From Linanthus parryae (lineage: Eukaryota > Streptophyta > Magnoliopsida > Ericales > Polemoniaceae), in the NCBI GenBank assembly GCA_023055425.1, contig JALGPY010000001.1:111395057-111459056 (forward strand): a DNA stretch of 64,000 nucleotides, in the 5' to 3' direction. Below are positions 40,562-51,158 of this stretch, one piece after another. Every line of letters begins with the position of its first letter. The stretch's first letter is position 1. A program made the translations under genes and the position numbers. A model generated the notes under the pieces. It worked only from the letters and a program-made list of their open reading frames with translations, made no database searches and was not told the DNA's origin.

Positions 40562-43500
40562 TCAATCCTGCTTCCATGATGATAATGGAGGAGTCTCTGA
40601 ATTCTTCCAAGTAGCCATAGCCATCATCTCATCGTACCTATCACCCTTAACTGCACCAGCCAGCGACTCAAGTTCGGCCATATCTTCAGGTGTTAGTTTT
40701 ACAGCCAAAGCTCCAATGTTTTGGTTGAAGTTTTCAATCTTGGTAGTGCCGGGGATTGGAGCCACGTCGTTTCCCTGGTGATGAACCCAGGCAAGTGCCA
40801 ACTGCCCCGTCGTGCAACCCTTCTTTGCAGCCAAATTGCTCACACTCTCAAACACTTTGTTGTTGTTTTCCAGATTCTCACCTTGGAACCTTGGCAGATT
40901 CTACGAAACAATTGACAACATTTATCAGCACATGAGAAGAAAAGCAATTCAAGAAAGATAAAACTTGATCTTAACATGAAATACAAATGCAACTACAACT
41001 TTGGTGATTCTTGTTCTGTAGCTGTTCTGCAATCTAGTGCTCCGAGATGACCAAAATGGAGAACATAGTGATGATCACAATCAGTGTATTTAAATCAAGA
41101 AAAAAGGTGAACGGAATGAAAAAGACTAGAGTCTTAATTTAATGAGGCAATAATTAACATTTCCAATCTTTAATGCAATGCTTCCGCTACAAGGAAGTTC
41201 TCTGGCGAAAAGGATGATATTTTTTGCATGTGCAAAATAGGAAAACACCCTAGTGTTGGTACTTTTCGTTGAAGCTGAACAAAAACTACCTTAAAAGCCA
41301 TGAGACATTTCAGCCAGAAAATACATGGTCAATCTTTATAAAACCAATTTTAGATGTGAGTAGATGGATTGCGACGTTGCCTCCACCCTTGTGAGATTTT
41401 TATGGAACAGTATGGCGCTTTGTGTATGTGGGAATAATTGTCATTGTAAAGGGTATTTGCTCAGCATTGCTGTTCGTCTTTATGCCTTGTGTTCTAATTT
41501 TCGCATCTGAACAACGGAATATAAGCACATTTTGATGATGCAAACATTATATATTTTCTTAATAATAGCTTATTTCGTAGTTACAATCACATTTTTAGAC
41601 AATGCATATGATGTGATGCAGCATATGTTGCATGTGGTACAGTGGCTATGAAGGTGTTAGGTGATGTTTAACAAAACTGCATGTATAGTATGCACACACC
41701 TTTCTGAAGTCACCGTCAGACAGAGTCTCAAGAACCTTGGGACCTGAAGAAAAGTACCCTCTCCCCAATGGACTATATGGAACGATTCCAATGCCAAGTT
41801 CCCTGAGAAAATTTAAAAGGTTGAAATCAGAAAAATGGGTTTACTCATTACTCGAAAATTAGTCAGCTATGTTATATGGATGGATGTCTTACCTGCAAGT
41901 AGGGATTATATCTTCTTCAATGTCTCTTGACCACAATGACCATTCTAACTGGACAGCTGTGATGGGATGAACAGCATGAGCCCTTCTGATTGTTGAAGCA
42001 GAGGCCTCCGATAGGCCAATGTATTTTATTTTGCCCTCTTCAACTAGTTTTTTAAGTTCCCCAATCTGATCAAACAATACAAAGCAACTATTGATCACTT
42101 GCCAATAAACATCAGGATTTTAAGTAGAAGTAACCAAGTAAACGACACCAACATCTTAGCTGAGGCGAACCCTTCCTAAAACAAGAATTCATGGTGCTCC
42201 ATGAGTTGTGATTAGAATTGTTGAGCTTTCTTGTCAGCTACAACTAGATTTCGTGATATTTTCGTTCTTAATCTTTTGTCTTCTAACAACTGGTGGGGAG
42301 TTTCTAAAGTCCAAAATGTTGGATAGGCAGACAAAAACCCTTGGACAGCCTTTCAATTCGGCAACAAATACAGGTCACTCTCTTGGCTAAACCATAGGTG
42401 ACCAAACTGTACTGGAGAAACCATAAAAGTAACACCCCCACAACAAGAACATGTAAGTTATAATCTCTCCCATCGAAAGGCTTTCTAAGTCCATTCAAAA
42501 GCTTGTTCTGCAAGCGTCGATCCACTCAACTAGTTCGAGAAAGAATTGGGCAGCTTTGCACTAGCTCACTTGTGTTAACTTATATGTGAAAGCTGGCCTT
42601 ATCACCTGCTTGTGTCTTCAAGTAACCATAACCCTATAGCGAACTTCATTTAGCAACACTAAACGAATCAAAAGACCAAAAATGTAGTCTTCCAAAGTGA
42701 AGGGAGGCTGTTTGAGGTCCAAAAATGTTTGATAGGCAAACCTTAACCCTTGGACCAACTTTACTCAGCACCACCAACTAATTAAAGGGTCATTCTCTTT
42801 GCCTAAACAAGTGGTGACCTCACGGACGGCCCAACAAACATTCTTGGGCTTAGGGATACATAGGTAAACTTTAAGTCATATGAGATGCAAGAAAAAGTCT
42901 GAGGAGAAGAAGATGACTACTACAATTTCTGAGAAGAATTGGAACCCTCCTAAGGATGGAAAAATTAAAGTAAACACAGATGCCATGTGGAATCCAAAAG
43001 ATGATCAGAGCTATGGAGGGTGGTTGGCTAGGGATAATCATGGCCAATTTGTTGGTGCTGCCTGGTTTAAGCAAAAAAGCAACTCTGCTTTTCAAGCAGA
43101 AGCTTTGACAGTGAGAAGAACCTTGCTCGATATCAAAGCAATGGAATTTCAAGATCTGATTATTGAGACCGATTGCCAACAGCTAGTGAGAGGCATAACT
43201 TCTGGAGGTTATGGAGGATGGGATCACAGATGCATCTTCCAATACATTAGAGAACTCCTTCTCACCACCTCTTGCCAGCTAAAATGGGTGAATAGAAGTC
43301 GCAACAAGGCGATTGATTTACTGATAAGACTCGCAGCAAGAAACAAACTCAACGAAAATTACCTCACTGACGCCCCACCAGAAATGAAAATGATGCTGAG
43401 GAGTGAAGAACAACAAGGAATAGGCTAGCTTCATATTTGTCAACTTCTCTATGTTTTTAAGTCTGTTTTTTTGCTTTTTCTATAATTCCCTCTATGGGCT

Positions 43501-44380
43501 TGGTTTCCGCTTTCTAATGAAATTTCCGATTGACCAAAAACAAAAAAGTCATTCTCGACACCAAAATGGGAAGATGAAAGCTCAATACATTTTGGTGCTG
43601 CAAGATGGTGAAAATGGTAGGGTATGACATAGATGTGGTCAAAATGGAAAACCATGCCTAAAGTTTGTCAATGCAATGTGGGATTCAAGAATGCCATATC
43701 CTAATATTAGAAACTTCATTTTTTTTTTCGTCTCTTCTTCACAACATAGACAATCAACAAAGACACCAAAATTGGCATACATAGCATAAACCCCACACTA
43801 GGATCGCAAACCATAACATAACCCCAAAATAGTAAATCGACAATAGAAGAAGTCAGATACGCATGAAGATATATAGAGGGAACAAACCGTGACTTCGATG
43901 GGGACCCGAGTGTCGATCCGATGCTGGTAATACAAATCAATGCAATCCACATCGAGCCTCTTCAAGCTAGCCTCACAAGCCGCCCGAACATACGCCGGAT
44001 CGCCGCGTATCTCCGGCTTGCCGCCACTGAAGTCGACCGCGAATTTGGTAGCCAATTCAACTTTCTCTCTGTAGCCTCCCTTCAACGCCTGAAATTATCA
44101 AAGATCAGTCAACTGGGTAAGTCACAGTTTTGGGATTGAGTAAGTGGGGGGTTTTATGTACCTTGCCGATAAGGATTTCGTTGGTGTGGGGGCCATAGAT
44201 GTCGGAGGTGTCGAGGAAGGTGACGCCGGAGTCGACGGCGTGGTGGATGAGCTTGATCATGTCTTCATCGGGCTTGGGAGGGCCGTAGGCGGTGGACATG
44301 CCCATGCAGCCTAGCCCCTGTCTGGAGACCTCCAGACCCTGTGAACCCAGCTTTATTCTCTCCACAACAACTCCTGCCAT
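40562..44380 (-). CDS. Aldo-keto reductase (auxin-induced PCNT115 / perakine-reductase-like), 5 exons
   Basis: Exons on the minus strand: 44380-44162, 44088-43888, 42065-41893, 41802-41700, 40900-40562; joined product 344 residues, the normal length. All introns are GT-AG; sizes 73, 1822, 90 and 799 bp. Start [29 protein letters not shown]. The AKR tetrad is present: Asp and Tyr in FLDTSDIYG, Lys in ELATKF, His in [13 protein letters not shown]-binding parts: [42 protein letters not shown]. The family reduces aldehydes and ketones with NADPH in the cytosol; named relatives include tobacco PCNT115 and perakine reductase. Substrate here unknown. The frame is intact, so likely functional. Intron 2 carries a LINE fragment; a truncated copia begins about 380 bp upstream of the ATG. 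Confidence 0.93.
42294..42820. repeat. Diverged direct duplication in AKR intron 2
   Basis: 42294-42404 and 42703-42820 share blocks GTCCAAAA.TGTT.GATAGGC, ACCCTTGGAC and TCATTCTCTT/TCACTCTCTT ... GGTGACC. About 110 bp each, roughly 65-75 percent alike by eye. Probably an older repeat or TE pieces. Confidence 0.5.
42873..43552 (+). mobile_element. LINE (L1-type) 3' fragment with RNase H ORF in AKR intron 2
   Basis: The insert 42880-43545 is flanked by AAGTCAT (42873-42879 and 43546-43552) and ends with the A-rich CCAAAAACAAAAAA, both typical for target-primed insertion. It contains an open frame of 182 codons, 42880-43428, with the plant LINE/RVT_3 RNase H domain: [38 protein letters not shown], and [17 protein letters not shown] (the last D/E block). 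Domain order fits the C-terminal end of a plant L1 ORF2; everything 5' is missing. It is antisense to the AKR gene. Confidence 0.75.
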
Positions 44381-44762
44381 TTTCTCTATCTCTATGTATC
44401 TCTTTCTTTGGTAAGGTGAAATGGTTTGCGATATACAGAACAATGAGCCACCACTACTGATCTTATACAGGTGTGGTCTGGTCAGTACTGTAGAGTAGTA
44501 GGCGGAGATGTCAACTATCAATCGGTACTAAAAGGACCGGTTCCCCAAGTTTGTAACGTCACGGCCGACGTGTTTCGCCAATCTCGGGACGCCGGGTCCT
44601 AATTCTCCACCTATGGGTAAAAGACACTCGCCCCCTCTAGCTTGACTGAAGGACATTTACACCCCTTTCACTTTGTAAAATGACACATTCACCCCTCTAG
44701 TTGTGCGGAACTTCAGAAAATTTACAGCCCATTTTTGGAGTAGATATTATGTACCACCGTGA
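44381..44762 (-). promoter_or_regulatory. Upstream region of the AKR gene
   Basis: Only about 380 bp separate the AKR ATG from copia C3. It contains three similar clauses (GACACTCGCCCCCTCTAGC, GACATTTACACCCCTTTC, GACACATTCACCCCTCTAG), which could be old repeat sequence. No clear TATA box assigned. Confidence 0.4.
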
Positions 44763-47700
44763 TAACATGGCGTACATGATAGATCCTATGGCCGAGGAAT
44801 AGGGTATTCTACTCATGCGTTCCTTCTCAATCTCATTGGAAGAACAACCACTCTTCGAAAGAGTGATTCCATGTGACATGGGCAAGAATCCCTTCTTGGA
44901 ATCTTGCATGTTGAACCGTTTCAACACCATGTAAATATATGTACTTTGACTTAGGCCTAGCAACCTTTTAGATCTATCTGTATAGATCTTTATACCGAGT
45001 ATATAGGCTGCTTCCCCTAAGTCATTCATTGAGAAACACTTCCCTAGCCAATCTTTAACAGATTGTAGTATGGGAACGTCGTTTCCAATGAGTAGTATGT
45101 CATCCACATACAAGACCAGAAAAGCTACAGAGCTCCCACTAACCTTCTTGTAGACACAAGACTCATGTTCGTTTCTGATGAAGCCAAACTCTTTGACTAC
45201 TTCATCAAAACGTCGATTCCAACTCCTAGAAGCTTGCTTCAATCTATAAATGGATCGTTGCAGCTTACAGACTTTGTTGGCTTGCTTTGGATCCTCAAAA
45301 CCCTCCGGCTGTATCATATACACGTCATCGAGGAGATTCCCATAAAGGAATGCTGTTTTGACATCCATCTGCCAAATCTCATAGTCGTGGTATGCTGCAA
45401 TCGCAAGTAGGATTCGGATGGATTTGGTCATAGCGACTGGTGAAAAGGTTTCATCATAGTCAATACCATGAATCTGTCTGAATCCTTTAGCCACCAATCG
45501 GCCCTTATAGGTAATCACATTACCATCCATGTCGATCTTCTTCTTGAAGACCCACTTGCACCCTATGGGGCGCGCCCCTTCGGGTGGTTCCATCAAAGTC
45601 CATACTTTGTTGGTATACATGGATTCCATCTCGGATCTCATGGCTTCTAGCCACTTCTGAGAGTTTGGGCCCTTCATGGCCTCTTCATAGGTAGTAGGCT
45701 CATCATCTTTGATCGTCGTGTCACCGGAGTCGGTTACGAGAAGTCCATACCTCTCGGGTTCCTGGCGCACTCTACTAGATCTACGAAGCTCTTGTGTTAC
45801 CTGAACAGGTTGCTCCACAACTGCTTGTGGTTCCTGTTCATGTTCCATAATCGGTTCAGTAATTTGTGGTTCTTGAACCTCTTCAAGTTCTACAGTCCTC
45901 CCACTTGCTTCTTTAGAGACAAACTCTCTTTCTAGAAACACGCCGGTCCGAGCAACAAACGATTTGTTCTCGGTTGGATTGTAGAAGTAGTAACCCTTAG
46001 TTTCCTTAGGGTACCCCACAAATTTATACTTATCCGATTTCGGCCCTAGCTTGTCTGATTGTAAACGTTTTACATAGACATCGCAACCCCAAATCCTCAT
46101 GAACGACAGTGTGGGATGCCTCCCACTCCACATCTCATATGGTGTCTTCATGACTGATTTTGATGGAACACGGTTAATGGTGAAAGCTGCACTTAATAGA
46201 GCGTAGCCCCAAAATGATAATGGAAGATCGGTTTGACACATCATAGATCGAACCATATCCAATAGGGTTCGATTCCTCCTCTTGGACACGCCATTCCTTT
46301 GTGGCGTTCCGGGTGGAGTGAGTTGGGACACGATCCCACACTCTCTAAGATAGTCGTCAAACTCTTGGCTCAAGTATTCTCCTCCACGATCCGATCGTAG
46401 AGCCTTGATACTTTTGCCAAGTTTCTTCTCTACTTTATTCTTGAATTCTTTGAACACTTCAAAGGATTCGGATTTTGCCCTCATAAGGTACACAAATCCA
46501 TATCTACTGTAATCATCAGTAAATGTAATGAAGTAGACATAACCACCCCTGGCAGGCGTGGCAAATGGCCCACACACATCAGTATGTATGAGCGCCAATT
46601 GCTCACTAGTCCTTTCACCTTTCTTATTGAAAGGGGACTTTGTCATTTTTCCCAATAAACAAGCCTCACATGTCTCATATGATTCAAAATCAAATGAGTC
46701 TAGTAATCCATCCTTATGGAGTCTAGATACATGTTTCTCGTTTATATGGCCTAAACGACAGTGCCATAAATAAGCAGGATTTAAATCGTTTATTTTAATC
46801 CGCTTGGTATTAATGTTGTAGATAGGATTGCTTAGATCAAGGACATACAGTCCATTAAATAATTGCGCACTAAAAAAGTGAATATTATTCAAATAAAAGG
46901 AACAACAATTGTTCTTTATTGAAATAATAAAACCATCCTTGTCCAAACAAGAAATAGAAATAATGTTTCTGCTCATAGGAGGCACAAAATAGCAATTATT
47001 TAATTCTAAAACTAATCCTGAAGGCAGAGATAGCTCGCACACGCCTATGGCCAACGCAGCAACTTTTGCTCCATTCCCAACGCGCAGATCTACCTCTCCT
47101 TTAGCAAATCTTCTACTTCTCTTTAGATCCTGCATATTTCGACAAATATGAGATCCACATCCAGTATCTAATACCCATGATGTAGAGACAGTTAAATTGA
47201 CATCTACAACAAAAATACCTGGTGGTGGTGGAATCACTATCCCAAACCTCTTGTCCTCCAGATATTTTGGGCAGTTCCTCCTCCAGTGTCCAGGCTGACT
47301 GCACTAGTGACACTCACCTTTAGTCACACATTTGGCAATGCCACCAACAGGCTTAAGGGCAGGTTCCTTGGACTTGGCAACTGACTTTCCTTTGCCCTTG
47401 GAGGATGAGGCAAACCTTTTGCCCTTTCCTTTCTGTACCATAATGGCCTTGCCCTTACCCTTGTTGATGCTCTGTTCAGCTGTCCTCAACATATTGAGTA
47501 AATCTGGCAGTGGTTTCACGATCTCGTTCATGTTATAGTTCATGATGAACTGTCCATAACTCTCGGGCAACGATTGCAACGCGAGATCGGTTCCCAACTC
47601 TTGGCCGACCGGGAACCCCAGTCGGGCGAGATTCTCCAAGTACCCGATCATACTGAGTACATGGGGTCCCACCGGGTTCCCTTCTGCCAGATGACACTTG

Positions 47701-48068
47701 AACAGTGCCTTAGAGACCTCATACCTCTCTACCCTTGCCTGCTCTTGGAAGAGTTGCTTCAGATGTTCGATCATATCGACTGCATTCATGTTTTCGTGTT
47801 GCTTCTGAAGCTCAGAATTCATGGTGCATAGCATAAGGCAGGCCGCATCATTAGCGTCATCAACACGCTTTTGATACGCCTTTAGGGCAGCAGGTGTTTG
47901 GTTCTCTGGACCTTCTGGAACATGCTCCTCTATTGTGTACAGTTTCTTCTCTTGCTTGAGAACAATTCTCAAGTTTCTGTACCAATCAAGAAAGTTGGTT
48001 CCAGAGAGCTTGTCCTTTTCAAGGACAGATCGTAGGGAATGTTTTGAACTCGATGAGTTGTTTGCCAT
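44763..48068 (-). pseudogene. Angela-type copia C3 gag-pol, 3'-truncated
   Basis: One frame runs from the ATG at 48068 (MANNSSSSKHSLRSVLEKDKLSG) through gag, protease (STSWVLDTGCGSHICRNM), GAG-pre-integrase finger (HCRLGHINEKHVSRL..CEACLLGK), integrase (HTDVCGPF, ALRSDRGGEYLS, TPQRNGVSKRRN) and RT (TFSPVAMTKSIRILLAIAA, MDVKTAFLYGNL, VLYVDDILLIGND). The only stop is a TAG at about 47301-47303 in the gag zinc knuckle (ECH stop CSQPGHWRRNC), a Tyr-like position. The frame loses homology after GSIMYAML, so the RT end, RNase H and 3' LTR are gone. Confidence 0.9.
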
Positions 48069-49742
48069 TTGGAATTCTACAAAAAGGAAAATACGCAGGT
48101 TTTAGTATTTGTGAATTTTTGACTATATTCAATAATGGCTAGTTTATCAAATATAGCTCCCACTATTTTTCTACGGATTAATAACCCTCAAGATATTAAT
48201 GCGGAAAATATCCTTATATTTTCTAGTGGGCCAAGCTCCATGTTCCATCTCCTTATGAGCTTGCTTTGGCAAGTCACCCATAATTTGACTACTTTAGGTA
48301 GGAACAATTCCAATTGCATCCCTTATGCAACTCTTGGTTCAATTGGGCAAATAACTCCTTATTTATCCATCCTTATGGATAATCCTAATTGATTGCCTCT
48401 AGGTTTCTTAATCATATTAATAACCCAGTTGTGTTCAACCTCTTATTTAAACAATTGCACATTACTAGCTTGTGCCATCGCATTCCATCATTATGAACCA
48501 AGTCGGCATGCTTTGGCACGCACGAACTTGATAAATAATGATGATAATGAGTGTTTAAATAACGAGAAGGCAAGAACACAATATTTGAATTTTGAGGGAT
48601 TTTTAAATTTAATTTTAATTGTTTGTTGATCAAAATCAACTAATCTATCTATTTGAGTTTGGGCAAAACTCCAAATAATAGATCCGGGTTGTCTAATTAT
48701 CTTATTATCCTAATTTCATGCATCATCCATACACCAACCACACAATAAATTAGACAATAAAGTAAACAGCCACAAAACAAAAAATAAACGTGATGTGGAT
48801 ATGGCCTTTTCTAACTAAGATAATTCCAAGCCAATGGAATTATCTATGAACCCTAAAAGCAAACACATCTCCATGCGTCTTGATCTTTTGGTCCATCCTT
48901 CATAGCCATGTGGAATGCTCCATGTGGAATGCTCCATCTTTTGTGGCTCCTTTTGGCTTTGGGCTTCTTTTCTTCAATCTTGGCTAACAATCTACTTTAT
49001 CTAGCACTAGCTAACTTCTATACTAAATAAAATAAATCTCACAAGTTGAGAAAAAAATGGCACGCAGGCCATAAAATCCTAATTAATTATTACAATTAAT
49101 TGATCAGCTCGCAGGCCGTAAAACCAAACCACAAAATTAAACATCCACATCAAACAACATCCTAAGGCCATATCCAATCACCATGCGAATTGCATATAAA
49201 CAGTTAAAATCCAATTTTAACGCGCTTGGTCAATTTTAATTGATTTTAGGATTTCTAGGGTTAAAACGGTCTATGGGACCAACAATCAAATTGTCCGGGC
49301 CCAAAAAGGTGAACTGCAAGGCCCTAGGGCCAGCCCGGCCCCTAACCCACGCGGCTAGGCCGCGGGCTAGGGCCGCCCGGCCCCTTAGGGCGGCCAAGTT
49401 TTGGGCGGCAAGCAAGAGGGGCGGTCCCCTAGGGGGCCGAACCTCATTGAGGGAGTTGTTTCCAAAACAACTCCCTTGCTTGGTGCCCGAGTTTGGTTGT
49501 TTCCTTGTTTTGGAAGAACTCCTTCTTTCCCAAGGATGCCCAAACCCTAGATCTAAGATCCTAAAATTTCTTAAACTCACCAATTCATGCATCCAATGCA
49601 AAAATTAGATCTTGTTATGATAGATTATAGACAAATTGCATCCCATGCTTGATTTGTCTTGTTTTACGCGATAAACAATCAATTTAAGGTGTAAAACAAC
49701 TAAAATATAACACATAAACCACGTTTATGGTCTACGACCTGT
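48069..49742 (-). other. C3 leader between PBS and gag, with GC-rich block
   Basis: About 1.67 kb without a coding frame, as usual for Angela/BARE leaders. A strongly GC-rich, self-complementary block of about 150 bp lies at 49295-49445 (many GGCC, CCTAGGG, GGCGGC motifs). Confidence 0.55.
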
Positions 49743-49755
49743 GGCTCTGATACCA
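49743..49755 (-). other. C3 primer binding site (initiator tRNA-Met type)
   Basis: Minus strand TGGTATCAGAGCC one base inside the LTR, the standard copia PBS. Confidence 0.9.
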
Positions 49756-49756
49756 C

Positions 49757-51158
49757 TGTAGGATTTTGATTCATGGATGTGCAACGGAAACAATAATTAA
49801 CCATGCAAAACCCTCCAAGGATCACAAGTCAAGAGACATAACGATGGTAAAGGAAGAAATCAATAACACACCTTAGGGTTCTCCTTTGATGACTTCAAAC
49901 GTGAATTGTGTCACGTTCTCTATGGTTGATCCACGCCTAGAGTTGATTCCTAGATCTCCCACTCCTTGGTGCTAGCCCGGAAAGAAGAAGAGAAAGAAGA
50001 ATCACGCAAAACGAGACGAACCAAAGGAGGTTTCGGCCTCCTTTGGGGCCGACGGGGATGGGGCGGCGAGCTAGGGGGCGGCGACTCCTCTAGCTTGTTG
50101 CTCTCTCTCCTTTTGTTCTCTCCCACTCTTATTATGTTCAATTATGAGCATAAGTTATGGGAAGGAAGGAAGGTCATTTATATAGTCCAACAACTCCTTG
50201 CCAACTACCTAAAGGACTTATTCTAGTCCTACTAGAATTCAATTTAGTCCCTTCCTTGCAAATTAGTCCCTACTAAGTTTGCAAGGTTTTGCAAAGTGAT
50301 CATTCTAATTAATTAATCCAATTAATTAATTCCCAAATCTAGTTCAACTCTATATAGCGTGTGACCCCATAGGTTCTATCTAGTTGGTAGCAACTTTTTG
50401 CTAATATGGAGCGGTTTCTAGCAAAACATCCATTCTAGCCAACTAATAGAATAGTCATCTTGACAACCTTTGTACAGGTAATTGTCTCATCCCTTTGTCT
50501 CTATATCCGGATTGGACACGAGACATACAAGTCACACTCGTATATCCAATCCACAGTTTCGCGATCCCTGAGAATAGCCTTATTCGTGCAAATAACATCA
50601 ATATCCCATATTGATTTATTTGAGTCTGGCCAGACATTCTATAAGCACTATCCCTCGAGTGGCCTAGGATATTTGCTCCCGTTATGTGGGAGGGACAAAT
50701 TCTATCTACGTCCACTACAATCTCTAAGCTTGCTTCTTATTGTATCCAGTACACGCCTTTATAACTACCCAGTTACGGTGTAGCGTTTAACGCTACCAAA
50801 ATCACAATCATCCACAACTAGAATATCTAGGGACTTCAAGTCTAAGGATGACAATACCATTGCACCGCGAGAAGCGCTTGTGACTCAACATAACGTGTAT
50901 GTAGCCTTCTCGGAGATGGGTCAATCCAGTGCGACATTACCCTTAATGCACACCTATGTGTTGGATCATGATATCTCCATATCAATCCAACCCCATACTA
51001 GTCTATAGATGATTGTCCCATTAATCATTATAGATAAACAACACAATTGTAAATCTGAGGACTTAATTATATTAAATATCCAATAAATAATAAATGAATT
51101 TCTAGCCACAAATAAATTCATACTAAACTAGATTGCCTCTAGGGCATCTATTCCAACA
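49757..51158 (-). repeat. C3 5' LTR, Angela-type
   Basis: 1402 bp. On the minus strand it starts TGTTGGAATAGATGCCCTAG, very like the Angela/BARE LTR start (TGTTGGAAT..ATGCCCTAGAGG), and ends CCTACA next to the PBS. Several CAATTAATTAA-type and palindromic stretches inside. Confidence 0.85.

Noticed and set aside
49236..49608. Overlapping 121-122 codon ORFs on both strands in the C3 leader
   Set aside because: Caused by GC-rich, stop-poor sequence; located in a non-coding leader.
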